Both the position numbers and the translations under genes were made by a program. The notes under the pieces were generated by a model, which searched no databases, had not been told where the DNA came from, and saw only the letters and a list, made by a program, of their open reading frames with translations. Shown here in pieces: positions 26,785 through 35,042 of a stretch of 64,000 bases of DNA. The DNA comes from an uncultured Lachnospiraceae bacterium (GTDB lineage Bacteria > Bacillota > Clostridia > Lachnospirales > Lachnospiraceae). Each line of letters starts with the position of its first letter. Within the stretch, counting starts at the first letter, position 1. The DNA lies in assembly GCA_910585295.1 (NCBI GenBank), contig CAJUDE010000027.1, positions 33,861-97,860 on the forward strand, given 5' to 3'.

Positions 26785-27606
26785 TTATTCTGCTGCTGAA
26801 TAACCATGGTATTTTATGAGTTGCTCAATTAGTTGATTTTTAATCATAGTGGCCTCATATCCGCCAGTCATGCCCATTTTACGGAGCAGGTATTCCATGG
26901 TCAGGTTGCCGTCCCGCCATTTTCCCCCAAGCCCTAAGTGGGTCACGTCCATATAATCGGCCTTGTGTTCCAATGCCAAATCTGCCAATAATTCAGCCGT
27001 GCCATTTTTATCATGGAGATGCACGCCGCATTCCACCCCATTTTCATGGCACTCCTCAATAGTCCGAACCACATACTCTTCTGTCATAACGCTTTCCGTA
27101 TCTGCAAATTCAATGGCATGGACTTGCTTATTAGCGGCAAATTTGATAAACTCCCTGTTTTGTTCTGGGGAATTATAACCGGCGCTGGTAAAGTTGATAA
27201 ACACCTCATACCCCAAATTCATACATTCCTCTACCCGTTTATCCAACACAGTAAGGTCTGTTTCATGGGACCGGGTTAATATCCGAATCGTATCCACCGC
27301 GCTTTCCTGTTTGGGCAATAGCCCTGCCATTGGCCTTTGGATATCACGCATGGCAGAAATTTTTGTAATATTTTTAATGGATTTTAACACAGAAACTATT
27401 TCTTTATTCTTCATGCTGCAATAACGGTAGCATCCCCTGCCTGGGTCTGCATCCAGCTTGTGGAAAAACCCTAACTCTACATAGTCAATGCCTTTCCCTT
27501 GGGCAAACTTATAAAGATTCCTTACAAAATCGCTTTCAAAATACCATCCAGTTTGATAGCCCACTTCCCGTAATGTGCAGTCAAATACCTTCAGTCCGCT
27601 TATCAT
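26785..27606 (-). CDS. HMGL-like (DRE-TIM) aldolase/metallolyase
   Basis: 273 aa, a single TIM-barrel of the HMG-CoA lyase / 4-hydroxy-2-oxovalerate aldolase superfamily: N-terminal DCTLREVGYQ, metal-binding VHLHDKNGT, and THLGLGGKWRDG. It lacks the C-terminal regulatory region of isopropylmalate synthases. These enzymes make or break C-C bonds next to a pyruvate enolate. As first gene of the glycan operon, directly before the ThDP enzyme, it suggests pyruvate-dependent carbon-branch chemistry. RBS AGGCAAGGTGGGAT precedes the ATG. Confidence 0.78.
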   Translation of the reverse strand: MISGLKVFDCTLREVGYQTGWYFESDFVRNLYKFAQGKGIDYVELGFFHKLDADPGRGCYRYCSMKNKEIVSVLKSIKNITKISAMRDIQRPMAGLLPKQESAVDTIRILTRSHETDLTVLDKRVEECMNLGYEVFINFTSAGYNSPEQNREFIKFAANKQVHAIEFADTESVMTEEYVVRTIEECHENGVECGVHLHDKNGTAELLADLALEHKADYMDVTHLGLGGKWRDGNLTMEYLLRKMGMTGGYEATMIKNQLIEQLIKYHGYSAAE

Positions 27607-27656
27607 ATCCCACCTTGCCTTTATCCGTTAATGTTTCAGAATTCCACTCAACAATA

Positions 27657-27680
27657 AGAGGGGCAAATCTTTATCCCTCT
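27657..27680 (-). other. Leader hairpin upstream of the glycan operon
   Basis: AGAGGG and CCCTCT-type arms form a short stem around a 12-nt loop in the untranslated leader, 51 bp before the first ATG. No U-tract follows, so it is not a clear terminator. Confidence 0.3.
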
Positions 27681-27729
27681 GTATCCAATAAGTTATTAAC
27701 ACTATAACTTTCTATTTCTGTTTGTCTCT

Positions 27730-27758
27730 TTATGCAACAATTTGCGCCAAATTGTTGC
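27730..27758. repeat. Inverted repeat site 1 flanking the tyrosine recombinase
   Basis: A 29-bp near-palindrome: 13-bp arms ATGCAACAATTTG and CAAATTGTTGCAT around the core CGC. The copy at 28688-28716 has identical arms and the core GCG, so the two copies are perfect reverse complements. Palindromic arms around an asymmetric core are the expected form of a tyrosine-recombinase crossover site. Confidence 0.85.
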
Positions 27759-27762
27759 ATCA

Positions 27763-27791
27763 CTATTATATATATCGTATTAAAGTAAAAA
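27763..27791 (-). promoter_or_regulatory. Candidate promoter just inside the invertible segment, facing the glycan operon
   Basis: A perfect TATAAT (27763-27768, minus strand) lies 4 bp inside site 1 and points at the operon. The -35 at 17 bp spacing is only TTTTTA, so the assignment is weak. If real, the promoter fires through site 1 in the orientation seen and would face away after inversion. Confidence 0.4.
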
Positions 27792-27827
27792 TACTTAACA
27801 TTAAAATATAATTTTACAATATAGTAA

Positions 27828-28406
27828 TTATAGATTTACTTCTAAAAATATCTGGTCTTTGTCATCCTGGTCAATCCCCAAATACCTTTTTGTGATATGG
27901 AAGGATGAGTGGTTGTAAATGTTCATTAAAATGGCAGGCTGGGCACCGGATTTCCATGCGTGGTACCCAAAGGTTTTCCGCAGGGAGTGGCAGCTTATGC
28001 TTGTTTCAAAATGAAGGTTTTGCCCAGCCTCTTTAATCAGCCGGAATGCTTGGGAACGGCTTAAATGGGAGGATGGGGTTTTCCCTGGAAATAAGAAATC
28101 CTCTGGCTTAAGCTGCAATATACTGTTTTTATAAATATCCAACGCATGCCGGGCATTCTTGTTTAATGCAATTTGGGCTTGTTTTCGCGTTTTCTGCTCT
28201 ATTACTATAATATGTTTATAAAAATGGTTTTCCATAAAGTCATAAACATTGTCCCATCTTAACGTAAGTAAGTCGCTAATCCTAAGGGCAGAATTTATGC
28301 CAAGGCATATCAATGCATAATTCCGTAAGTTTGGCTTTTCGTAATAATAATAATTTTTTAATTCTTCAATTTCTGAAATATCCCGAATTGGTTGTGTCGT
28401 ACCCAT
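27828..28406 (-). CDS. FimB/FimE-sized tyrosine recombinase (candidate DNA invertase)
   Basis: 192 aa consisting only of the catalytic domain. All active-site positions are visible: R42 in SALRISDLL, lysine near K72-K75, H140 and R143 in CHSLRKTF, H166 in NHSSFH, and nucleophile Y175 in KRYLGI. The N-terminal core-binding domain of XerC or phage integrases is absent. That length and content match phase-variation invertases such as FimB and FimE. AGGAGG lies 6 bp before the ATG. It is transcribed toward the glycan operon and sits between perfect 29-bp inverted repeats, so the likely job is to flip its own segment. Confidence 0.88.
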   Translation of the reverse strand: MGTTQPIRDISEIEELKNYYYYEKPNLRNYALICLGINSALRISDLLTLRWDNVYDFMENHFYKHIIVIEQKTRKQAQIALNKNARHALDIYKNSILQLKPEDFLFPGKTPSSHLSRSQAFRLIKEAGQNLHFETSISCHSLRKTFGYHAWKSGAQPAILMNIYNHSSFHITKRYLGIDQDDKDQIFLEVNL

Positions 28407-28850
28407 GTGTAACCTCCTGTTTTTATCATTTGTAAGTTTATCCTAGCGCACTGGCTACACTAAATTCAGCAAACCCCGTTGCCTATCCATCCGTCTGTTG
28501 TGCCGGGCTTTCTAGCCATAGCCATCCTCTGCAACTAAAAATTTACCTTGTAGATAGAAGGATATCTTGCGGAGTGCAGACTTGATATAGCCAATACACT
28601 AAAATTTAGTGCAGGTTCAGATTATTACATATCCCATAAACCTTCAAGGTAATATGAGGTGGGACAATAACAAGATGAAAATACACCATGCAACAATTTG
28701 GCGCAAATTGTTGCATCACTTTTTACACTCCCCAAACTATGGATTCCCCTATAAAATTATATGATACATATGAATTTCAAAGGTACAGACACGTACCAGA
28801 ACATTTCTAGAACTACCGGCCGGGAAATTCCCAGCCGCGCCACCCAAGAT
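28407..28850. other. Non-coding spacer upstream of the recombinase
   Basis: No credible gene. It holds a 15-bp palindrome CACTAAAATTTAGTG (about 28597-28611), inverted-repeat site 2 (28688-28716), and a GGC-rich hairpin (about 28820-28838) after the coiled-coil gene that lacks a clear U-tract. No convincing recombinase promoter was found. Confidence 0.5.
28688..28716. repeat. Inverted repeat site 2 flanking the tyrosine recombinase
   Basis: Same 13-bp arms as the site at 27730-27758 with the core GCG instead of CGC, making a perfect 29-bp inverted repeat pair 929 bp apart. Both copies are followed by CACT on the plus strand, which is outside the symmetric site and may be coincidence. Confidence 0.85.
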
Positions 28851-29954
28851 TTATGATTTCCGCCCAAACAGAAAATGGCGTTCTTTTTTCTCCTCCGCTG
28901 ACCCTTGCTGCCCTTCCTTCCACTTAAAATATTCTGCATCCAAATCCACATGGATTTCGGGCGTTATGTTTGCAATGCCAGGTTCCCCTTCCACAAAGTC
29001 CCCTTCCTCGAAATATGGCTTTTCTTCCAATATTGCCTCCGCTGGCTGGCTGTCGCTTTCTGCCTTGCTGGCTGACCGCATTTCCTTTAATTCCTTCTCT
29101 ACCAAAGCCGCCAGCCCTGCCCCTGCTTTGGTCAGGATATCTTCAATCTCTTTTTCATTCTTATCTTCCCCAGACAAGCTTTCCTTTGCCGCTGACATAT
29201 CTTCCACTACTAATTCTTTTGCCCTGCTTTTCGCTGCCCTGCGGCGCAAGTTCTCTGCAAACTCTTTGCCTGTCACCCTTGCCAGGCTCTCAGTTACATC
29301 TTCCTTATTGTCGGAATCCCCATCCCCAGCCTCATAGCTTTTCCCAGTACGCTCAAAATAAGCCTGATTGACTTTAATGTCTGGTTTGATGGCGGAATAG
29401 GATTTGCCCTCATTTGGTATACGCTTTTCTTTTTTCCCTTCCGTCTGCTGGCGATGCTCCTTTTCCAACTGCCTGTTTACTTCCTGGATTAATTTTACAT
29501 ATTTATCTGTATCCGCAAAATCCCGAAGCTGGCCTGTAAGCTCCAATTGGTTCCGTTTTACGCGCTCCCTTTGCTCTTCCATTTCTACATTCATTTTACG
29601 CAGCATATTCTGGATCACCTGGCTGGCGTCATCCATAATATAACAGATCCGATTAATCGCGTCGTCTGTATACATAATAGACGCTGCATAAATGTCGTCG
29701 GCATGTTTGCTTGCCTTCTGAATAATTTCTTCCCCCTGCTTCTCACAGCGGCGTTTCGATATATCCTGTTTTTGGGCGGTCACCTCATACTGGTCCATCG
29801 CCTCATAAACTGCCAGATTCAACTTTTCCAGCAGCCCAAAAACCGCTTGTTTATCTACAATAATTTTATCGCCCTTTTCCCCATAAGGCGCGCTCTGGGA
29901 AAACAACAAATGTATGCTTTTTAAAATATGTTCTAATTTGTCCTGTATGCTCAT
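28851..29954 (-). CDS. Coiled-coil protein of unknown function
   Basis: 367 aa, strongly charged. Residues 1-190 are predicted helical with heptad-like spacing (MSIQDKLEHILKSIH onward, then MEEQRERVKRNQLELTGQL). The rest is acidic and low complexity with a C-terminal basic tip HFLFGRKS. No membrane segment, signal or catalytic motif is visible. Similar coiled-coil proteins are sometimes labelled ATPase or ATP synthase b-like; that is not supported here. A cell-division or envelope scaffolding role is possible. The start at 29954 follows AGGGG and a candidate promoter. Confidence 0.7.
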   Translation of the reverse strand: MSIQDKLEHILKSIHLLFSQSAPYGEKGDKIIVDKQAVFGLLEKLNLAVYEAMDQYEVTAQKQDISKRRCEKQGEEIIQKASKHADDIYAASIMYTDDAINRICYIMDDASQVIQNMLRKMNVEMEEQRERVKRNQLELTGQLRDFADTDKYVKLIQEVNRQLEKEHRQQTEGKKEKRIPNEGKSYSAIKPDIKVNQAYFERTGKSYEAGDGDSDNKEDVTESLARVTGKEFAENLRRRAAKSRAKELVVEDMSAAKESLSGEDKNEKEIEDILTKAGAGLAALVEKELKEMRSASKAESDSQPAEAILEEKPYFEEGDFVEGEPGIANITPEIHVDLDAEYFKWKEGQQGSAEEKKERHFLFGRKS

Positions 29955-29983
29955 AATTCTATTCCCCTGTCTTTGCGTAGTCA

Positions 29984-30012
29984 ATTTTAACAGAATTACC
30001 GTTTGGTTGCAA
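29984..30012 (-). promoter_or_regulatory. Candidate promoter of the coiled-coil gene
   Basis: Minus-strand TTGCAA and TAAAAT are separated by 17 bp, about 30 bp before the ATG at 29954. Confidence 0.45.
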
Positions 30013-30150
30013 GGAAAATTCAAGCCTTACTGATACCTTACTTTAATCTTACAATCCCGTCAACATACTTTTCCCCTCAAAATAAATATGATATACTTTC
30101 TTAACAAAAAGTTTATAATTTCCTATGCATATGTTACAGAAAGGAGTATT

Positions 30151-30690
30151 ATGGAATTTCAAACATTAAATAAAAAAGCAATTGGCTGTATGTACACTGC
30201 GACCCTTTTGGGCGTTGCCGCCGCTATCTTATCCCTTACGTTCCTTATGCGCCAATTTTCCCTATTTTCCTACCCTGCCCTGGCTGGCGCCTATCTGGCG
30301 CTGGCCCTGCTGCTCGCCCTAGACGGTATCTTCTCGCCGCCATTTCGCTACCACAGGTACCGTTATGCCATCAACGAAGAATGCATTGACGTCAAAGAAG
30401 GCTATCTGTGGACGCAAGAGCATATTGTGCCAATTGAACGCCTTCACCAAATCACTATGGCGCAAGGGCCCATTGACCGGGTATTTGGCTTGACAAAAGT
30501 AATTGTCACCACAGCCGGAGGCGAAGCCACTATCCGCTTCCTGGAATACGAAAAAGCCCAGCAGATTGCAGAAGCATTGAAAAAGAAAATCAACCAAGTT
30601 GCATTGTCGGAACGTGCGAGCCAGCAAGCAGAAGGATGCATCGGCACACCCACGCCCCATACTCAAGAGGAGGGTTCCCATGACAACTGA
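30151..30690 (+). CDS. bPH2 (YdbS-like) membrane protein
   Basis: 179 aa. Two hydrophobic segments (about 12-35 and 45-66) precede a bacterial PH domain: CIDVKEGYLWTQEHIVPIERLHQI, then DRVFGLTKVIVTTAGG, the classic YdbS/YdbT pattern. AAAGGAG lies 4 bp before the ATG. It overlaps the next gene, a longer YdbT-like protein, by 11 bp; the two probably form a membrane complex. In Bacillus the YdbST pair is linked to resistance to certain antimicrobial peptides and bacteriocins, a possible role here. Confidence 0.85.
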   Translation: MEFQTLNKKAIGCMYTATLLGVAAAILSLTFLMRQFSLFSYPALAGAYLALALLLALDGIFSPPFRYHRYRYAINEECIDVKEGYLWTQEHIVPIERLHQITMAQGPIDRVFGLTKVIVTTAGGEATIRFLEYEKAQQIAEALKKKINQVALSERASQQAEGCIGTPTPHTQEEGSHDN

Positions 30691-32185
30691 AAAATTCCAT
30701 TGCCACCCCACGATTATCCTGGAAAAAGCTGGCGGGGTTATTATCGCCAGTATCCTGATTCTGCTATCCCAAGCAGAATATGTAATCCCGTTTTTTCAAG
30801 AAGGGTTTGCAAGCGAAGAAGACCTGCCCTCCATACTTATGGTTCTTGGGCTGATATTGCTCCTCCCCTTCTTTACGGCTGGCTACCAATTCCTTGTATG
30901 GCGCAAAACTTGGATTTACATGGACGGGACTACGCTTGTCATCGAACGGAACACCCTGAACCGGAAGAAAAATACTTACAGCCTTGCCCATATTTCCAAT
31001 GTCAACACGGAACAAAACCTGTTTGAGCTTTTTATGCATACCAGCCGCTTAAAACTGGATATGGAAAATGCCTCTGATGCAAATTCCACGGATATCACCA
31101 TTCTGCTGTCCATGTCAAAAGCCCTGGAAATGAAAGCGCAGCTTCTATCTTTTTCTCAAAAAAGCACTGTTGGGGATGGGGCAGCGCCCTCTTTATCCGA
31201 CCCTTCCTGCGCTTCTTTTTCTGAGATTTTGACCCACTGTATCTGCAGCCTTCCAGGCTATTACCTGATATCTGCGGTTATATTTACTGCATTGGCCTTA
31301 TTTCTGTTTTTTGGCCTGGACCTTAACCCTTTGGATATACTATTTGAGAAAAAAACAACCAGTTTTTTTATGAAATCCTTTACGGTCTGCATCCTGGTTT
31401 TCTCTTATATTTACCAAATCATAAAACGCTTATTAGGCTTTTACCAATTTTCTGTGTACCGTCAGGGAAATGAACTTATGGTCCATTATGGTTTTTTCCG
31501 GAAACAGGATTTTACCATCCCAATCGGGCGCATCCATGCACTACAAATTGTCCAACCGCCCATTGCACGGCTGACTGGGCGCTATGAAGCCAGGATCGTC
31601 TGTATTGGCGTTGGGGACGCCCAAGAAGAGCTGACCCAGTTTTCTCTCTGCAAGAAAAAGCAGGATGTGATGGAATCTTTGGCTGCGCTTCTGCCAGAAT
31701 TCCCTGCCGCTTCTATCCATCATATGCGAAAGCCTCCCAAACATGCCAAAATCCTCAGCTTTTGCTCCTGTTTTTGCTGGATTATGGTGTGCTGCCTGTT
31801 CCCTTATATGCTGATAGCTTCTTTGGAGCCCTCCAAGGCTATAGAAGATGCTTCCCCGTTGCTTTATGCCTGCCTGTCCCTTGCCTGTTGTATCTTGCTG
31901 TATTATTTGTTCCGGCATTTTTGCCTGGGTTTTTATGCCGGCGGCTCTTTTGCCATATGTTCTGGCGGCTCCCTTACGAAAACCGCCACCATTATGCCAT
32001 ACCGCGAAATGCAGCATATATGCTTCAAGCAAAATCTTTTGTCACGGCATTTCCATTTATATCAAGGGGAAGCCTATATCCTTGCATCTGAGGCAAACCG
32101 CAAAGTCCGCCTCCCCTATATTACAGAGGCAGAAAAAAAGCTGCTGGCACAGGAGATGGGGCATGATTGCCTCGGCGGCAGCTAG
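30680..32185 (+). CDS. bPH2 (YdbT-like) multi-domain membrane protein
   Basis: 501 aa. Repeated pairs of membrane helices alternate with PH-like domains: near residues 85-135 (TLVIERNTLNRKKNTYSL), 270-350 (ELMVHYGFFRKQDFTIPIGR) and a third near 430-490 (SLTKTATIMPYREMQHICFK). This matches YdbT. AAGAGGAGGG lies 5 bp upstream of the ATG at 30680, inside the end of the YdbS-like gene, so translation is coupled. A longer upstream start at 30599 has no comparable RBS. Confidence 0.85.
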   Translation: MTTEKFHCHPTIILEKAGGVIIASILILLSQAEYVIPFFQEGFASEEDLPSILMVLGLILLLPFFTAGYQFLVWRKTWIYMDGTTLVIERNTLNRKKNTYSLAHISNVNTEQNLFELFMHTSRLKLDMENASDANSTDITILLSMSKALEMKAQLLSFSQKSTVGDGAAPSLSDPSCASFSEILTHCICSLPGYYLISAVIFTALALFLFFGLDLNPLDILFEKKTTSFFMKSFTVCILVFSYIYQIIKRLLGFYQFSVYRQGNELMVHYGFFRKQDFTIPIGRIHALQIVQPPIARLTGRYEARIVCIGVGDAQEELTQFSLCKKKQDVMESLAALLPEFPAASIHHMRKPPKHAKILSFCSCFCWIMVCCLFPYMLIASLEPSKAIEDASPLLYACLSLACCILLYYLFRHFCLGFYAGGSFAICSGGSLTKTATIMPYREMQHICFKQNLLSRHFHLYQGEAYILASEANRKVRLPYITEAEKKLLAQEMGHDCLGGS

Positions 32186-32201
32186 AAAACCCAATACGGC
32201 A

Positions 32202-32234
32202 GAATGCCGCAAGGCACTAACCCTTGCGGCATTC
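32202..32234. terminator. Strong hairpin between convergent genes
   Basis: A 13-bp perfect stem (GAATGCCGCAAGG with CCTTGCGGCATTC, 7-nt loop) sits between the YdbT-like gene (+) and hydG (-). It probably stops transcription in both directions, although neither side has a clean U-tract. Confidence 0.5.
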
Positions 32235-32291
32235 GCCAAATATCCGCACGAGCCAGGCAGCCTAGCTCATTGCGCGCGGGAATAAAATTAT

Positions 32292-33710
32292 TTAGAACCT
32301 AAAATCCCGCTGCCCACTGTGGATATTTGCCAGATATTCCATAACGCGTTCTTTCACTTTCGGGTTTGTAATTACCTCCAGCTCCTTCTCAATTAGTTTA
32401 TCCCCAATTTCCTTTGTGCCTTGTGAAGCATAGTCCTCTAAATACTCTTTTAAGGTCATTAACGCGTTGGGATGGCAGCAGTTGACAATCTGCCCGCTTT
32501 TTAATAACGACATAAACCGGTCGCCTGTCCGCCCTTCCCGGTAACATGCGGTGCAAAAACTTGGCACATAGCCCATTTCCATTAGCCATCTCACTACCTC
32601 GTCTAAGGTACGGTTATCACTGACATCAAACTGCGCGGAATTCTCTTCCTCTGGCTCCGGCTCCACATAGCCGCCCACGCTGGTCCTTGAGGCGCCGCTG
32701 ATTTGGGAAATCCCAAGGTGAAGCACTTTTTCCCGGCAGGCTTTGCTTTCCCGGGTGGAAACAATCATCCCTGTATAGGGAACGGCAATCCGAATACACG
32801 CCACAATTTTCTCAAATATCTCGTCGGAAATCCCATTGTCAAATACATCTGGGTCGATATCGTCTGCCCGCCGCAGCCTTGGCACGCTGATGGTATGGGG
32901 GCCAACGCCCTTGTAGCGTTCCAAATGCTCTGCATGCATTAAAATCCCTGTGAAATCATAACGATAATTGTTCAGCCCAAATAGCACGCCTAACCCTACG
33001 TCGTCAATGCCGCCGTCCATCGCACGGTCCATAGCCTCCGTATGGTAGGCATAATCGTGTTTTGGCCCTGTGGGATGCAGTTTCTCATAAGATTCTTTAT
33101 GGTATGTTTCCTGAAATAAAATATATGTGCCAATGCCAGCTTCCTTTAACTTACGGTAATTTTCCACTGTCGTTGCTGCAATATTGACATTGACCCGACG
33201 AATCGCCCCATTTTTGTGCTTAATGCTATAAATAGTGTCTATACATTCCAAAATATATTCGATTGGGTTATGGACTGGATCCTCCCCCGCTTCCAGGGCA
33301 AGCCGCTTATGGCCCATATCCTGCAGCGCCATTACCTCTTTCACAACCTCTTCCTGGGTCAGCTTTTTCCTTGCAATATGCTTGTTTTTCAGATGGTACG
33401 GGCAATACTCGCATCCATTGATGCAATAATTAGACAGGTACAGCGGGGCGAACATTACAATCCGGTTCCCATAAAAATCTTTTTTAATCTGCTGCGCTAA
33501 GGCAAAGATTTCCTGATTTTTGTCCTCCAGCCCACAATCCAGCAGAACCGCCGCCTCCCTGTGGGAAAGCCCTTTGCGCTCTTTCGCTTTTTCTAGAATT
33601 TTCTCAATCAGCTCCCGGTTATTTTTGTTTGCCTCTGCATAAGCTAAAGATTCCAAAACTTCTTCATGGTTAATAAATTCTTCTGCCTTTGGCGACATTA
33701 CATTGTACAT
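32292..33710 (-). CDS. hydG: [FeFe]-hydrogenase maturase HydG (tyrosine lyase)
   Basis: 472 aa. The radical SAM cluster motif is CINGCEYC (C96, C100, C103), and HydG's auxiliary-cluster motif CTAC...C is present at C386, C389 and C412 (Cx2Cx22C). HydG cleaves tyrosine to make the CO and CN ligands of the [FeFe]-hydrogenase H-cluster; ThiH lacks the C-terminal cysteines. The ATG at 33710 has GGAGG 7 bp upstream and overlaps hydE by 13 bp, so the two are coupled. HydF and the hydrogenase are not in the window. Confidence 0.95.
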   Translation of the reverse strand: MYNVMSPKAEEFINHEEVLESLAYAEANKNNRELIEKILEKAKERKGLSHREAAVLLDCGLEDKNQEIFALAQQIKKDFYGNRIVMFAPLYLSNYCINGCEYCPYHLKNKHIARKKLTQEEVVKEVMALQDMGHKRLALEAGEDPVHNPIEYILECIDTIYSIKHKNGAIRRVNVNIAATTVENYRKLKEAGIGTYILFQETYHKESYEKLHPTGPKHDYAYHTEAMDRAMDGGIDDVGLGVLFGLNNYRYDFTGILMHAEHLERYKGVGPHTISVPRLRRADDIDPDVFDNGISDEIFEKIVACIRIAVPYTGMIVSTRESKACREKVLHLGISQISGASRTSVGGYVEPEPEEENSAQFDVSDNRTLDEVVRWLMEMGYVPSFCTACYREGRTGDRFMSLLKSGQIVNCCHPNALMTLKEYLEDYASQGTKEIGDKLIEKELEVITNPKVKERVMEYLANIHSGQRDFRF

Positions 33711-34762
33711 AATTTCTCCTCCTTATAATCACCCCGGCTAACTGCCAGCCTATATCCAATTTTCCCCAGCCTCTTTTCCAGGCAGTCCCGGCATTCCGCC
33801 GCTTCCTCACCAGTGCAAATCTTATTGTCATACAATTCATACTTTTTCCGAACGGAAGTTGGCGACAAGTTAGGCATTACCACATTCGCCCCCGCCTGGA
33901 CGCCTTTTTCACGCCCTTTCGGGTCTATCGTCCCCAATGAAGTGGTAGCTGGCAGCAGCAGCCCGGGCAGCATCACCCGCAGCAGCCCCAAAAGGAACAA
34001 CGTCAGTTCCACCGTCCCACCTGCCTCCTTTGCAAAAGGCGTGCCATGATGGGGGATAAACGGCCCAATCCCTACCATATGCGGCTCCAATTCACGGATA
34101 AACATCATATCTTGCGCCAAGTGCGCGGCCGTCTGCCCAGGGCTTCCCACCATAAACCCTGTGCCAGTCTGGTAACCAATTTCTTTTAAATGCCGCAGGC
34201 ATTGTTTTCGGTTTTCGGCAGACAGACCTGGCGGATGGAGCCTGGAATAATGGTTTCCTTCTGCTGTTTCATGGCGCAGCAGGTAGCGGTCTGCTCCAGC
34301 CTGGAACAATCCCAAATAACTTTCATAAGAACGTTCCCCAATGGAAAGGGTGACTGCACAGTCTGGGTAATTATCTTTTATTGTGCGGACAATATCTTCC
34401 AGTTCTTCCTGGGAAAATTTCCCGTCTTCCCCTCCTTGCAGCACAAACGTCCGAAAGCCCAATGGGTAACCAATCTGGCAGCACTCCATAATTTGTTCTT
34501 TTGTCAGCCGATAACGCTGCGCCTCCTTATTGCTCCTTCGTATCCCACAGTAATAACAATCGTTTTTGCAGTAATTGGTGAATTCTATCAGCCCTCTGGC
34601 AAATACATTGTTCCCATAATACCTGTGCTGCCACTTCCTCGCCTTTTCAAATAGGTATTCCGCCAAGTTGGGGCTGCGCCCCTCAATCAGTGTAATCCAT
34701 TCTTCCCTGGAAAGGCGTGACTCTGCCTCCAATTTATCAATCAATGCCTGAATATGGTCCAT
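33698..34762 (-). CDS. hydE: [FeFe]-hydrogenase maturase HydE
   Basis: 354-aa radical SAM enzyme of the BioB/ThiH class with CKNDCYYC (C65, C69, C72), TFVLQGGEDG and HHGTPFAKEAGGTVE. HydE acts with HydG and HydF in assembling the H-cluster diiron subsite. The neighbour hydG confirms the call. ATG follows GGAGGGAAT. Confidence 0.93.
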   Translation of the reverse strand: MDHIQALIDKLEAESRLSREEWITLIEGRSPNLAEYLFEKARKWQHRYYGNNVFARGLIEFTNYCKNDCYYCGIRRSNKEAQRYRLTKEQIMECCQIGYPLGFRTFVLQGGEDGKFSQEELEDIVRTIKDNYPDCAVTLSIGERSYESYLGLFQAGADRYLLRHETAEGNHYSRLHPPGLSAENRKQCLRHLKEIGYQTGTGFMVGSPGQTAAHLAQDMMFIRELEPHMVGIGPFIPHHGTPFAKEAGGTVELTLFLLGLLRVMLPGLLLPATTSLGTIDPKGREKGVQAGANVVMPNLSPTSVRKKYELYDNKICTGEEAAECRDCLEKRLGKIGYRLAVSRGDYKEEKLCTM

Positions 34763-34816
34763 ATTCCCTCCATTTATATCCTTAGGACTCCCCAGGGAAA
34801 TTCCATCCCCTTACAT

Positions 34817-34879
34817 AAACCGCCCCTGTACCAAAGGCACAGGGGCGGTTTTCTGCAAATGCCAAACTTTGGCATTTGC
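34817..34879. repeat. Two adjacent strong hairpins upstream of hydE
   Basis: First: 13-bp arms AAACCGCCCCTGT and ACAGGGGCGGTTT (34817-34829 and 34839-34851). Second: 12-bp arms GCAAATGCCAAA and TTTGGCATTTGC around one base (34855-34879). They lie between the 5'-nucleotidase gene and hydE, and could terminate the first or structure the hydE leader. Only the plus-strand side has a short T-run after the first stem. Confidence 0.5.
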
Positions 34880-35042
34880 TCCTTATCGCATGTAAGTATC
34901 AGGCAGCTTTTCTAGCCTGCCCAAACGAAATGCATTCTTCCCCTTCAGGATCCCTTGTGGTCTGATTTGCTATATTTCAATGTAACAACTATTCTCACTT
35001 TGGTTTACAGTCAGATTTTTCTTCCTGCGCACCTTTGTTTTA

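Larger units (their letters stand above)
27730..28716. mobile_element. Putative invertible DNA segment carrying its own recombinase
   Basis: This 987-bp segment is bounded by perfect 29-bp inverted repeats and contains only the recombinase gene (27828-28406) and AT-rich non-coding flanks of 69 and 281 bp. It lies directly upstream of a 21-gene glycan operon. Inversion would exchange the sequences abutting the operon leader. The layout parallels fim-type and capsule phase-variation switches. Inversion itself is not shown by one sequence. Confidence 0.7.

Noticed and set aside
27701..27726. Possible promoter (GAGACA and TATAGT) outside the invertible segment.
   Set aside because: Spacer is only 14 bp and the -35 matches poorly.
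27759..28720. CACT after both recombinase-flanking sites, suggesting direct repeats of an integrated element.
   Set aside because: Only four bases; the 29-bp sites themselves are perfect inverted repeats, and core polarity predicts inversion, not excision.
28757..28951. Minus-strand 64-codon ORF overlapping the coiled-coil gene end.
   Set aside because: Out-of-frame shadow that begins inside the longer gene and has no RBS.
34763..35042. Known riboswitch class in the hydE leader.
   Set aside because: Hairpins are simple perfect stems; no conserved riboswitch core could be recognised.
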